From: Pedobacter borealis DSM 19626
GTDB lineage: Bacteria > Bacteroidota > Bacteroidia > Sphingobacteriales > Sphingobacteriaceae
DNA: 33,698 nt
Assembly: GCF_000708285.2 (NCBI RefSeq)
Contig: NZ_JAUG01000053.1
Location: forward strand, 1 to 33,698
Reading direction: 5' to 3'
Position 1 is the first letter of the stretch; each line of letters starts with the position of its first letter. The position numbers and the translations under genes are program-made. Below the pieces are notes generated by a model, which saw nothing but the letters and a program-made list of their open reading frames with translations, was not told where the DNA came from and searched no databases. Positions 1 through 7,475 of the stretch are shown here, piece by piece.

Positions 1-171
1 CTGTTTGGTCTGCTGCTTTATCCAATATTGACCATCTCTAAAAAGTTGTTCCACCTCGGGTATATCTGCTGAGCTACCAATGGTTTTTAAAACTTTATAT
101 TTGCCAGAGCTCTTATCAATAACCTGAATACTGATTAAGCCGTTTTGATTCCGTTTCTTTCTGACAAACAT
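1..171 (-). CDS. IS1634-family transposase, N-terminal 57 residues (runs off the window)
   Basis: Reading on the minus strand from ATG at 171 gives an open frame to base 1. The protein starts MFVRKKRNQNGLISIQVIDK and continues with a KYKVLKTIGSS segment and a QLFRDGQYWI segment. This is the characteristic start of IS1634-type DDE transposases (FVRKK, then a two-strand unit ending in KTIGSS, then a helix ending in W-I). These enzymes cut and rejoin the IS ends. The catalytic DDE residues lie outside the window, so activity cannot be judged. The family call rests on recognised N-terminal motifs only. Confidence 0.75.
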   Translation of the reverse strand, partial: MFVRKKRNQNGLISIQVIDKSSGKYKVLKTIGSSADIPEVEQLFRDGQYWIKQQTKQ

Positions 172-208
172 TAAGATAAATATAAGTCAAAATCCTTCTG
201 GGACACCC
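1..208 (-). mobile_element. IS1634-type insertion sequence, one end only
   Basis: The window opens inside an insertion sequence. Its transposase begins at 171 on the minus strand, and the element seems to end near 208, where the outward-reading end is GGGTGTCCCAGAAGG followed by a short AT-rich leader. The end assignment is inferred from its position 37 bases upstream of the transposase start; the opposite end lies outside the window, so no inverted repeat can be matched and no target duplication can be tested. Confidence 0.65.
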
Positions 209-381
209 AAAAAACAAAAAATTAACACATAACTCCCTAAATATCAGCACCGTTTATTCAGGGTTTAAAAAACAGCGGAAGACAGGAAAAATATGATAAT
301 TTTATAAAGAAAGAGCGGAGTTGTTTTTCATCCCGACCTCACCCACTCCTTCCATCATTCAAAATTCAATTCATTACAGCA

Positions 382-1113
382 ATGAAAGATAACTTTTCTA
401 CCCAATCTGCCGATTACGCTATTTATCGACCAACTTATCCGCAAGAATTATATAACTATCTGTTTTCGCTGGTAAAAAACAAAGAAACGGCGTGGGATTG
501 CGCTACAGGAAATGGTCAGGTTGCGCGTGTATTGGCCCAACATTTCGATGCCGTTTATGCAACAGATATCAGCGAGAATCAATTAAAAAATGCTTTTCAA
601 TTGCCAAATATTACTTACAAAGTGGAACCAGCGGAGCAAACATCGGTGGGTAATGCCAGTTTCGATCTGATTACGGTGGCACAGGCCATTCATTGGTTTA
701 ATTTCGAGGCATTTTACGCTGAGGTAAAACGAACACTAAAACCAAATGGCCTTTTTGCAGTGATTGGTTATGGCCTAATGTTTATCGATAAAAAAGTAGA
801 TAAGGCTGTACATAAACTCTACGAGGATATTTTGGGTAAATATTGGGATAGCGAACGTCGTTATATTGAAGAAGGTTATAAAACCATCCCATTTCCCTTT
901 GAAGAGATCATTGCTCCTCATTTTCAGATCAAAACTACCTGGAATTTTAACCAACTGATCGGCTATTTAAATACCTGGTCTTCTTTGCAGCATTATAAAA
1001 AGGCGAATGAACGTAACCCATTGGAGTATATGTTTACCGAATTAAAAGAAGCCTGGGGAAATGATGCAGAGAAGGATGTTCATTTCCCAGTTTTACTGCG
1101 GATTGGACGGTAG
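382..1113 (+). CDS. class I SAM-dependent methyltransferase (Methyltransf_11 type)
   Basis: 243 residues. A Rossmann-type SAM-binding domain fills the N-terminal half: motif I is DCATGNGQVA at about residues 39-48, the acidic end of strand 2 is ATDIS near 60, and post-motif sequences are FDLITVAQAIHWF (about 94-106) and LKPNGLFAVIGYG (about 118-130). The order matches the broad class of small-molecule methyltransferases that includes trans-aconitate and ubiquinone/menaquinone methyltransferases. The methyl acceptor cannot be read from sequence, and the C-terminal half (WNFNQLIGYLNTWSS) is of the variable acceptor-binding kind. It stands alone between an IS end and hisS on the opposite strand, so context gives no substrate hint. 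ATG at 382 fits the first conserved strand. No signal peptide is seen, so it is probably cytoplasmic. Confidence 0.85.
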   Translation: MKDNFSTQSADYAIYRPTYPQELYNYLFSLVKNKETAWDCATGNGQVARVLAQHFDAVYATDISENQLKNAFQLPNITYKVEPAEQTSVGNASFDLITVAQAIHWFNFEAFYAEVKRTLKPNGLFAVIGYGLMFIDKKVDKAVHKLYEDILGKYWDSERRYIEEGYKTIPFPFEEIIAPHFQIKTTWNFNQLIGYLNTWSSLQHYKKANERNPLEYMFTELKEAWGNDAEKDVHFPVLLRIGR

Positions 1114-1317
1114 GTTTAACCACAGAGGGAATCGAATGCACAGAAAATTCGCCAAGTCCGTCATCCTAAACTTGTTTCAGGATCTTTAATGAGGGGAAAA
1201 CCAGAAAAGTATTCAAGCGAGAATAGTACTTGCCAAATAGATCCTGAAACAAGTTCAGGATGACGACCGCATCTCCCGCCTCTGTGAAAACTCAGCGATC
1301 TCTGTGGTTAATTAAAC
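1114..1317. repeat. nested intergenic repeat: 'accacagag' element interrupted by a long hairpin
   Basis: The outer ends read GTTTAACCACAGAG (from 1114) and CTCTGTGGTTAATTAAAC (from 1300) and are inverted. Between them lies a separate hairpin (1160-1185 against 1239-1264). The right-hand half recurs almost exactly at 1434-1470. Confidence 0.7.
1160..1264. repeat. REP-like hairpin, 26-bp arms
   Basis: The arms at 1160-1185 and 1239-1264 are inverted copies with one mismatch in 26 bases, separated by 53 bases. The core GTCATCCT..ACTTGTTTCAGG is one of the common Bacteroidota intergenic palindrome types. It could act as a transcription end for the convergent methyltransferase and hisS genes, but there is no clear T-run. 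Confidence 0.75.
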
Positions 1318-1352
1318 TTTAGTAATTCCAGAATAAAACGGATAGGTAGGCT

Positions 1353-1470
1353 GGTTTAACCACAGAGGCAACAGAGATAAGGCACAGAGGGCATTGAGTT
1401 AATTTCCAGGTGGGATAGCCAATAGCCTCTATGTTCTCTGTGAAAACTCAGCGATCTCTGTGGTTAATTT
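1353..1470. repeat. second 'accacagag' intergenic element, uninterrupted
   Basis: GGTTTAACCACAGAGG at 1353 and CTCTGTGGTTAATTTAAA at about 1455 are inverted ends of an element of roughly 118 bp immediately after the hisS stop codon. The right half (about 1434-1470) repeats 1281-1317 with very few changes. Confidence 0.65.
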
Positions 1471-1476
1471 AAATTA

Positions 1477-3261
1477 TTATTTCAACAACTCCAGAATACC
1501 CAAAACAGTAAGTTTCTTCTGCTCACCGCTTTGCATATCTTTCAATGTAAGTTCGCCGCTCGCAATTTCATCACCACCGATTAAAATTACGTAAGGGATG
1601 TTCTTGGCATCAGCATAGGCCATTTGTTTTTTTAGTTTTGCCGAACTTGGGTACAACTCTGCTGAGATCCCCGCATTTCTGAATTGCTGAACAATTGGCA
1701 AAGCATATTTTTCAGCTTCTGCATCAAAATTACTGATCAACACTTTTGTTCCAACTTCTGCTGAGGCAGGAAAAAGGTTAAGTTCTTCCAATACATCATA
1801 AATGCGGTCGGCACCGAAAGAAACACCAACTCCGGTTAAATCTTTTAAACCGAACATACCCGTTAAGTCATCGTAACGGCCACCGCCACCAATGCTGCCC
1901 ATGGCTACCTCGTTGGTTTTAACTTCGAAAATGCAGCCAGTGTAGTAGTTTAAACCTCGCGCTAAAGTAATATCTAACTCTAATTTAGCCGTTAATGGCA
2001 AACCATAAGAATTTAAACTTTCTACATATTCGAAAACCTGTTCAATTTCTGCAACACCTTTTAAACCTGTTTCCGATTGTGCTAAAACTGTTTTCAAGCT
2101 GGCCAGTTTTTCCTCGTTGGTGCCTTCCAACAAAATTACCGGACGAAGTTTTTCTAAATCGGCTTCTGTAAAACCACGTTCCAACAATTCTTTACTTACG
2201 CCATCTAAACCGATTTTATCCAGTTTATCGATGGCTACGGTCATATCTATAATTAAATCTGGTTTACCGATAATCTCAGCAATACCTGATAAAATTTTTC
2301 TGTTGTTAATTTTTACGCTGAAATCTTTCAAACCCAATTTGCTCAACGCTTCATTATAGATTAAAATAAATTCAGCTTCGTTTAATAAACTCTTCGAGCC
2401 TACCACATCCACATCACATTGATAAAACTCACGATATCTGCCACGCTGAGGTTTATCCGCTCTCCAAACAGGTTGAATTTGAAATCTTTTGAATGGTAAA
2501 GTAATGTCGTTCTGATGCATTACTACATAACGTGCGAATGGTACCGTTAAATCGTAGCGTAAAGCTTTTTTTGACAAGCTAGGATTTAGATCTTTTACAC
2601 TTACAGATTTTCTTGCCTTTACTTCTTCATTAAAGAGGGCCCTGAAAGAAGAGCTCCTATTAACTATATAGTAGAAACCTAAATATATTTCTTCAAAACG
2701 GATATTACTATCAGAAATTTCACTATAATATTCTAACCTATTCTTAAAAGGTCTAAATTTAGGGTCTCTAGTTCTTTTCCCTATTAGATATTTGACAAAG
2801 ACATTTTTAATTTGAAAAAAATAATCAGTTCTTTTAATTTTTGTTTGAAATAATCCAGAATATAGTTTTGATAGCAAAAAATCCTCTTGGAACAATTTAT
2901 TTTCATTTCTTAAAATAGGAATGAAATCAATAATTTGCTTTGCAAAATCATCTGCAATTATTAAGAAATCACTGCGAGTATCCTCTTTAACCAGAATTGA
3001 ATCTAATTTGGGTAAGATCTTATTGTTTAAATCATTTGTATATTCCCCCGATTCTAATATTTTAAAAATCAGTTTATCGCCTTCATCACCATATTTCCCT
3101 GTCAAAGTAGAAAGATTTTCGAAACTTGGGGTCTGGATTTCGGCGTAACCATATTTTCTGAAAACCGTTTTAATGGTATCGTAAATAAAGTTGCGTTTTA
3201 CCATTTCAACCGGAGAAAAATCGCGGGTACCTTTTGCTAATGAGGGTTTAATAACTGACAT
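1477..3261 (-). CDS. hisS: histidyl-tRNA synthetase with a large in-frame insertion
   Basis: Class II aminoacyl-tRNA synthetase charging tRNA-His. Seen in sequence: N-terminal motif 1 region (GTRDFSP, then YGYAEIQTPSFE near 38-48), RYDLTVPFARY (about 235-245), motif 2 GRYREFYQCDVDVVG (about 275-289), the histidine-specific LARGLNYYTG, the glycine-rich GSIGGGGRYDDL, motif 3 GVGVSFGADRIYDVL, and a C-terminal anticodon-binding domain ending LGILELLK. All catalytic signatures are present, so the enzyme is probably functional. Length is 594 residues against about 450-460 usual for Bacteroidota. The excess lies between SGEY (about 72-74) and NPSLSKKALRYD (about 226-237). It is in frame and richer in A+T, F, Y, I and K than the rest. 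No homologue second copy is visible in the window. The start gives the usual MSVIKPSLAKGTRDF opening. Confidence 0.95.
   Translation of the reverse strand: MSVIKPSLAKGTRDFSPVEMVKRNFIYDTIKTVFRKYGYAEIQTPSFENLSTLTGKYGDEGDKLIFKILESGEYTNDLNNKILPKLDSILVKEDTRSDFLIIADDFAKQIIDFIPILRNENKLFQEDFLLSKLYSGLFQTKIKRTDYFFQIKNVFVKYLIGKRTRDPKFRPFKNRLEYYSEISDSNIRFEEIYLGFYYIVNRSSSFRALFNEEVKARKSVSVKDLNPSLSKKALRYDLTVPFARYVVMHQNDITLPFKRFQIQPVWRADKPQRGRYREFYQCDVDVVGSKSLLNEAEFILIYNEALSKLGLKDFSVKINNRKILSGIAEIIGKPDLIIDMTVAIDKLDKIGLDGVSKELLERGFTEADLEKLRPVILLEGTNEEKLASLKTVLAQSETGLKGVAEIEQVFEYVESLNSYGLPLTAKLELDITLARGLNYYTGCIFEVKTNEVAMGSIGGGGRYDDLTGMFGLKDLTGVGVSFGADRIYDVLEELNLFPASAEVGTKVLISNFDAEAEKYALPIVQQFRNAGISAELYPSSAKLKKQMAYADAKNIPYVILIGGDEIASGELTLKDMQSGEQKKLTVLGILELLK
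2583..3045 (-). other. about 150-codon in-frame insertion within hisS
   Basis: Codons about 73-226 of hisS. The stretch replaces a linker that is only about 20 residues in the HisRS proteins I know from this phylum. It contains no stop codon, is conspicuously AT-rich, and has an aromatic, basic, hydrophobic composition (for example TDYFFQIKNVFVKYLIG and EEIYLGFYYIVNRSSS). It lacks intein hallmarks: no Cys/Ser at the left junction and no HN at the right. I do not recognise a domain. Confidence 0.7.
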
Positions 3262-3303
3262 AGCCGCAAAAGTACAAAAATGTAAGGTTTAAAAATAAAA
3301 TTT

Positions 3304-3399
3304 CGTCATTGCGAGAAGGAACGACGAAGCAATCTTAAGCACTGATCAGTTGTTGTAAGATTGCTTCATCGGCTGAAAAAGCCTCTTCGCAATGACGAT
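3304..3399. repeat. REP-like palindrome, 'gtcattgcgag' type, copy 1
   Basis: The ends CGTCATTGCGAG and the inverse CGCAATGACG enclose inner arms ACGAAGCAATCTTA and its near inverse TAAGATTGCTTCATC. A second copy of about 100 bp lies at 8620-8723. It sits between hisS and the stop codon of the LytTR gene. Confidence 0.85.
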
Positions 3400-3410
3400 C
3401 AAAGAAAAAA

Positions 3411-4031
3411 TTACTTTCCCAAAATTTCTTTCACCAATTCTCTATTTGGTTTACTCACCGGAATTTTATCGCCACTATCCATTAAAAGTGTTCCACCATC
3501 CTCCTTAAGCCAGCTTTTTACAAATTTCGGGTTAACCAAGTGACTTTGATGTGCCCGCACAAAACCGTGTGGTTTGAGCAGATCGGAATATTCCTTTAAT
3601 GATTTCGAAATCAACAACTGATCGCCGTCGCTAAAAAAGAAGTTGGTGTAATTGTTATCCGCTTCGCACCTGATGATTTCTTCGATACCAACATATCTAA
3701 TTTCATTCTGTTGAGGTAACGCTATCCTGGTAACCCCTTTAACCGTATCCTTTTTGTCGATTCTTTCTTCAACAGTAGGGTTTTGATAAGCAAGCGGAGG
3801 TGCAAAGTTTATGGCTACGGTATTCGGGGCAACGTTTGATGACGTATTACGGTTTTTTTTAATCAAAAAGTAGATCAGCATAAAAATACCACCAAAAAAC
3901 CCAAAAAAGACAAGGCCCGCTACCAAGAGCATTATTATTTCCGCACTCCTCATATTTAGAAAATCGGCATAGGCAATCTGAATACCGTAAGTGAGGATAA
4001 AAACCAACCCGAAGATTATTTTATTTTTCAT
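3411..4031 (-). CDS. membrane-anchored LytTR DNA-binding protein
   Basis: 206 residues from ATG at 4031; an upstream in-frame GTG at 4049 is also possible. The N-terminus has a signal-like hydrophobic segment (about residues 5-23, ending IAYADFLN), then a strong membrane segment (IIMLLVAGLVFFGFFGG, about 31-52) and a basic stop-transfer sequence (IKKNRN). A cytoplasmic linker leads to a LytTR domain from about 105 to 203, with RYVGIEEIIRCEADNNYTNF, the VRAHQSHLVNP recognition segment and KIPVSKPNRELV. LytTR domains bind DNA as direct repeats; receiver domains are absent. The ATG overlaps the end of the upstream 66-codon gene, so the two are probably translationally coupled. Its N-terminus is a paralogue of that small protein. 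The signal it senses is unknown. Confidence 0.8.
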   Translation of the reverse strand: MKNKIIFGLVFILTYGIQIAYADFLNMRSAEIIMLLVAGLVFFGFFGGIFMLIYFLIKKNRNTSSNVAPNTVAINFAPPLAYQNPTVEERIDKKDTVKGVTRIALPQQNEIRYVGIEEIIRCEADNNYTNFFFSDGDQLLISKSLKEYSDLLKPHGFVRAHQSHLVNPKFVKSWLKEDGGTLLMDSGDKIPVSKPNRELVKEILGK

Positions 4032-4221
4032 TTTTAGCGGACTTAACACGTCTAATTAGGTATAAACATAAGAAAACAAAACCTATAACAAAGGTCAAAG
4101 CAAAAAAGCCCACCACCAAAAGCATGATGATTTCTGCAGCACCAAGATTCAAAAATTCTGCATGCGCCACCTGTAAGCCAAAAGAAATGATAAAGAAGAA
4201 TAAAAATAATAACTGTTTCAT
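4021..4221 (-). CDS. small membrane protein, paralogue of the LytTR protein N-terminus
   Basis: 66 residues. It has a signal-like hydrophobic start (MKQLLFLFFFIISFGLQVAHA), then EFLNLGAAEIIMLLVVGFF and a second hydrophobic run ending LCLYLIRRVKSAKNEK. The block A-[ED]-F-L-N-x-x-[AS]-A-E-I-I-M-L-L-V matches the LytTR protein encoded next to it, position for position, so a tandem duplication of the sensor-like membrane part is likely. Its stop codon overlaps the ATG of the LytTR gene (4029-4031), which suggests coupled translation. A role as a membrane partner or inhibitor of the regulator is an inference from this arrangement. Confidence 0.75.
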   Translation of the reverse strand: MKQLLFLFFFIISFGLQVAHAEFLNLGAAEIIMLLVVGFFALTFVIGFVFLCLYLIRRVKSAKNEK

Positions 4222-4340
4222 GTTGATTGATTTAAATGTTCAACGAAAGTAACGTTGTGCTATTCATTTAAAAATCAACATTGAGCATTGGCTGGCTTAT
4301 GGTGAGGATTGATGGGTAGACTTTTAGTATTTTACGAGGG

Positions 4341-4409
4341 TTGTCATAGTCGAAGACCATTACACCGGGAGAATCAAAAAAAGATCCTTCGACTACGCTC
4401 AGGATGACA
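4341..4409. repeat. degraded REP-like palindrome, 'tcatcctgagcgtagtcgaag' type
   Basis: The right arm (4383-4409) reads GATCCTTCGACTACGCTCAG and then GATGACA. The left arm (4342-4357, TGTCATAGTCGAAGA) is its inverse with an internal deletion. The rest of the 4222-4451 gap shows no gene. Confidence 0.6.
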
Positions 4410-4451
4410 CCTCTATTTTTGACTTATCCTTGAACCTAATAGTGTTGAATA

Positions 4452-4802
4452 CTAGCCCCCGGCTTTTTTTACTTTATAGCCATCTTTTTGCAGGATGCTC
4501 ATTACTTTATCGCGCACATCGCCCTGGATCATGATTTCCCCATCTTTAACAGAGCCGCCTACACCACATTTGGTTTTAAGCATTTTGCCCAATACATCTA
4601 AATCTTCAGAGCGGCCTTTAAAGCCTGTAATTAACGTTACCGCCTTGCCACCACGGTTCTTTTTATCGAGCATTACTCTTAAATCCTGTTGATTGTTTGG
4701 CGAAGTAACGGTATCATCAACTTCTTCTTCGTATTCGAATTCTGGATTGGTAGAATACATAATTCCGCCAAGATCACTTAAACTATTTTTCTTTGGTTTC
4801 AT
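4452..4802 (-). CDS. YciH/SUI1-family translation factor-like protein
   Basis: 116 residues. The C-terminal two thirds is an eIF1/SUI1 fold: LRVMLDKKNRGGKAVTLITG (about 42-61), the KTKCGVGGSVKDGEIMIQGD core (about 74-93) and a final helix DKVMSILQKDGYKVKKAG. The N-terminus is a short acidic tail (EFEYEEEVDD), as in bacterial YciH proteins. The family resembles eukaryotic initiation factor eIF1 and binds the small ribosomal subunit in vitro; its bacterial role is not settled. It is single-gene, with repeats on both sides. Family membership is sure, function is not. Confidence 0.9.
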   Translation of the reverse strand: MKPKKNSLSDLGGIMYSTNPEFEYEEEVDDTVTSPNNQQDLRVMLDKKNRGGKAVTLITGFKGRSEDLDVLGKMLKTKCGVGGSVKDGEIMIQGDVRDKVMSILQKDGYKVKKAGG

Positions 4803-4969
4803 GTTTTATAAAAGGTTCATTGGCCATTGGTTTATTAGTCAATGGTTGATGGTAAATCTTCCACCATAAATCATCATTGCGAGGCATTAGTTAATGGTGG
4901 ATAGTTTGATGGTTCATGGTCTAATCACCTTCAACCGCTACGCCAAACACTCAACGCTTAGCGCCACAC
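4803..4969. repeat. short imperfect direct repeats around 'atggttgatggt'
   Basis: Variants of ATGGTTGATGGT / ATGGTGGATAGT / ATGGTTCATGGT occur several times between 4827 and 4920, with a fragment CATCATTGCGAGGCAT that resembles the left end of the 3304 palindrome. No coding sequence is seen here. Confidence 0.5.
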
Positions 4970-5872
4970 TCAAGGAACAATTACTTTGAGCGAGAGCGGA
5001 TTTACTACCGCGCGTATCGCTGTCCCCATTTGTAAAGGCTCGCCATCTACATGCACTGCGCCAGCTTTTTCTCTGGTAATTTTAATGTTTTTGCCTTTAA
5101 TAATTTCAATCATATCTGATGTTTCGGCCTTTCCTCTTAACATTACATAACCCAATAATGGCAATTTTATTATCGGGAAAGGTTTAATAATGCAAACATC
5201 AAGCAAGCCATCTTTTACCGAAGCATTAGGTGCAATATAAACATCGTTGCCATACTGCGATGAATTGGCTATGCTAATGGCAAAAGCTTTTCTAGTATAT
5301 TCGGTGCCATCAATGTTTAGCAAATAAGTTTGTGCTTTATAGTTAAAAACTTCTCTAAAGCCCAGCTTTACATAGCCTGATAGGCCGCGTTTTTTATCTT
5401 TCGAAAAAACAGCGCTCAAATGGGCATCGAACCCCATACCGGCCAGATTAAAAAAACATTTGTTATTAAACTCGGCAGTATCAATCTCATCAACATTAAA
5501 GTTATTGATCAGCGAAAGTGCATACCTTAGATTTTTCGATATTCTTAAAAACCTGGCAAGGCCATTCCCCGATCCAAGCGGTAAAATGCCTAAAATCTTT
5601 TTGTGTTTTAACACTTTACTGGCCACCTCATTAATGGTGCCATCGCCCCCTGCAGCAACAATTACATCGAAATTTTTAGTCGCGGCTTCGTCTGCCAATT
5701 CGCCGGCATGACCAACATATTCGCTAAAAACAAAGTTCGGGCTAAACTTTTCCTTATCCAGATATTGATCAATAAAATCAGGGATGCGTAATTTCCCTCG
5801 CCCACCAGCGATAGGGTTTATAATAAAGAGGATATTGATCTTTGTGTGCAAAGTGTAAGAATGAATGCACAA
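4970..5872 (-). CDS. YegS/DAG-kinase family lipid kinase
   Basis: 300 residues. The diacylglycerol-kinase catalytic domain starts with NILFIINPIAGGRGK (about 13-27). The nucleotide-binding signature VIVAAGGDGTINEVASKVL is near 70-88, followed by GILPLGSGNGLARFLRI (about 94-110). The second domain contains FFNLAGMGFDAHLSAVF (about 140-156) and ends with AVHVDGEP. This matches the YegS/BmrU/Rv2252 group, which phosphorylates diacylglycerol, phosphatidylglycerol or sphingoid lipids using ATP on the inner face of the membrane. Which lipid is used cannot be told; a sphingolipid is possible because Sphingobacteriaceae make them. It is divergent from metK, and its start is only about 15 bases from the metK promoter. 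Confidence 0.9.
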   Translation of the reverse strand: MCIHSYTLHTKINILFIINPIAGGRGKLRIPDFIDQYLDKEKFSPNFVFSEYVGHAGELADEAATKNFDVIVAAGGDGTINEVASKVLKHKKILGILPLGSGNGLARFLRISKNLRYALSLINNFNVDEIDTAEFNNKCFFNLAGMGFDAHLSAVFSKDKKRGLSGYVKLGFREVFNYKAQTYLLNIDGTEYTRKAFAISIANSSQYGNDVYIAPNASVKDGLLDVCIIKPFPIIKLPLLGYVMLRGKAETSDMIEIIKGKNIKITREKAGAVHVDGEPLQMGTAIRAVVNPLSLKVIVP

Positions 5873-5886
5873 AATAATCTATAATT

Positions 5887-5915
5887 TTTGAAATAAAGAA
5901 AATATGCTAATTTTG
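5887..5915 (+). promoter_or_regulatory. Bacteroidota-type promoter for metK
   Basis: A -33 element TTTG (5887-5890) and a -7 element TAATTTTG (5908-5915, consensus TAnnTTTG) are 17 bases apart. The expected start of transcription, about 5920, lies just before the riboswitch aptamer. Confidence 0.75.
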
Positions 5916-5926
5916 CAGCAGTAAAA

Positions 5927-5998
5927 AAGTGGATTGATTTGCTATCCCGATACCTCGGGACCGGATTGCAACCACTTAAAAAAATTGCTAATGCCTCC
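5927..5998 (+). promoter_or_regulatory. SAM-II-type riboswitch upstream of metK
   Basis: P1 pairs AAGTGG (5927-5932) with CCACTT (5972-5977). The loop carries TTGATTTG and CCGGATTGCAA, matching the conserved SAM-II loop (UGAUUUAA...CCGUAUUGCAA). The 3' part, an A-run then TTGCTAATGCC (5984-5994), fits the pseudoknot strand that contains GCUAA. An additional hairpin, CCCGA-tacc-TCGGG (5946-5959), is inserted into the loop. SAM-II RNAs bind S-adenosylmethionine and reduce translation or transcription; SAM is the product of metK, so this is product feedback. The call is by eye from conserved bases; a covariance search would settle it. Confidence 0.8.
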
Positions 5999-6076
5999 TT
6001 TCAATCACTTAAACACCTGTTTCCAAGGGGTTTGGCAAGTATTAATTTGTTTATTTACCATTAATTTATTTAATAA

Positions 6077-7327
6077 ATGTCATATTTATTTACATCAGAA
6101 TCTGTTTCTGAAGGCCACCCAGATAAAATCGCCGATCAAATTTCGGATGCATTAATTGATAACTTCTTAGCTTTCGATCCAGAATCAAAGGTTGCTTGCG
6201 AAACTTTGGTAACTACTGGTCAGGTTATTTTGGCTGGTGAGGTAAAATCTAAAACATATTTAGATGTACAACAGATTGCCCGCGATGTAATCAAGAAAAT
6301 TGGTTACACTAAAAGCGAATATATGTTTGAGGCCAACTCTTGCGGAATTTTATCGGCAATACACGAGCAATCTCAAGACATTAACCAAGGTGTAGATAGA
6401 AGCAACAAAGAAGAACAAGGTGCGGGCGATCAGGGTATGATGTTCGGTTACGCCACCAACGAAACGGAAGATTATATGCCTTTGGCATTAAACCTTTCTC
6501 ATAAATTATTACAGGAACTTGCTGTTCTGCGCCGCGAAAATAACGAAATCACTTATTTACGCCCTGATGCAAAAAGCCAGGTTACTTTAGAGTACGACGA
6601 TAACAATAAACCAGTACGTATCGACGCGATTGTAATTTCTACACAGCATGATGATTTTGATGAAGAGGCAACAATGCTGGCTAAAATCAAAACTGATTTA
6701 GTGAATATCCTGATCCCAAGAATTATCAAAAGTAATCCTGCTTACGCACATTTATTTAATGATAAAATTGAATACCACATTAACCCGACCGGTAAATTTG
6801 TAATTGGTGGCCCACATGGCGATACTGGTTTAACCGGAAGAAAAATCATTGTTGATACTTACGGCGGTAAAGGTGCACATGGTGGTGGTGCTTTCTCTGG
6901 TAAAGACCCAAGTAAAGTAGATAGAAGTGCGGCTTATGCTACACGCCATATCGCTAAAAACTTAGTAGCGGCTGGTGTAGCTGACGAAATTTTAGTTCAG
7001 GTATCATATGCTATCGGTGTTGCAAAACCAATGGGCATTTACATCAATACTTACGGTACTGGTAAGGTGGGTAAAACGGATGGCGAAATTGCTAAAATTG
7101 TAGAATCGATTTTTGATATGCGTCCTTACTTTATTGAGCAACGTTTGAAATTAAGAAACCCAATTTATAGCGAAACGGCTGCTTATGGACACATGGGACG
7201 TACGCCAGAAACGGTTACCAAAACTTTCAGAACACCGAATGGTGAAGAAAAAACAGTTACAGTTGATCTGTTTACCTGGGAGAAATTAGATTACGTAGAT
7301 CAGGTTAAAGCTGCTTTCGGCATTTAA
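6077..7327 (+). CDS. metK: S-adenosylmethionine synthetase
   Basis: 416 residues. It makes S-adenosylmethionine from methionine and ATP in the cytoplasm. All three repeats of the fold are visible: [20 protein letters not shown] at 5-24 with the ATP-binding His in GHPDK, the metal-site region [12 protein letters not shown] (about 115-126), and [20 protein letters not shown] plus [20 protein letters not shown] around residues 244-290. Length is that expected for the family. The ATG at 6077 gives the canonical start; a 150-base leader carries a SAM-II-type riboswitch, so translation or transcription probably falls when SAM is abundant. A strong terminator follows at 7346. Confidence 0.97.
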   Translation: MSYLFTSESVSEGHPDKIADQISDALIDNFLAFDPESKVACETLVTTGQVILAGEVKSKTYLDVQQIARDVIKKIGYTKSEYMFEANSCGILSAIHEQSQDINQGVDRSNKEEQGAGDQGMMFGYATNETEDYMPLALNLSHKLLQELAVLRRENNEITYLRPDAKSQVTLEYDDNNKPVRIDAIVISTQHDDFDEEATMLAKIKTDLVNILIPRIIKSNPAYAHLFNDKIEYHINPTGKFVIGGPHGDTGLTGRKIIVDTYGGKGAHGGGAFSGKDPSKVDRSAAYATRHIAKNLVAAGVADEILVQVSYAIGVAKPMGIYINTYGTGKVGKTDGEIAKIVESIFDMRPYFIEQRLKLRNPIYSETAAYGHMGRTPETVTKTFRTPNGEEKTVTVDLFTWEKLDYVDQVKAAFGI

Positions 7328-7345
7328 TTCTAATAAATTTATAGA

Positions 7346-7382
7346 AAAAGGCGTTTTGCAGCTCTGCAGAACGCCTTTTTTG
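7346..7382 (+). terminator. intrinsic terminator after metK
   Basis: Inverted arms AAAGGCGTTTTGCAG and CTGCAGAACGCCTTT (about 7348-7379) form a stem closed by a very short loop and followed by a T-run. It lies 18 bases after the metK stop codon. Confidence 0.9.
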
Positions 7383-7420
7383 TTGTGGCCAGCGCAAAAC
7401 TTACGAAGTTTGACCGTGCG

Positions 7421-7475
7421 GTCAGATGTTTCCATCTGACTGAATAGATTTGTGTCAGGTGGTAACACCTGACAC
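7421..7475. repeat. two adjacent small palindromes
   Basis: GTCAGATG-tttc-CATCTGAC (7421-7440) and GTGTCAGGTG-gtaa-CACCTGACAC (7452-7475) are perfect stems of 8 and 10 bp, each with a 4-base loop. Both are of the REP-like kind found between genes in this phylum. Confidence 0.8.

Noticed and set aside
2583..3045. Intein in hisS
   Set aside because: No Cys or Ser at the left junction, no HN with following Cys/Ser/Thr at the right, and no recognisable splicing or homing endonuclease blocks.
5934..6155. A 73-codon frame upstream of and overlapping metK
   Set aside because: It overlaps the riboswitch and the metK start in another frame and has no protein-like features.
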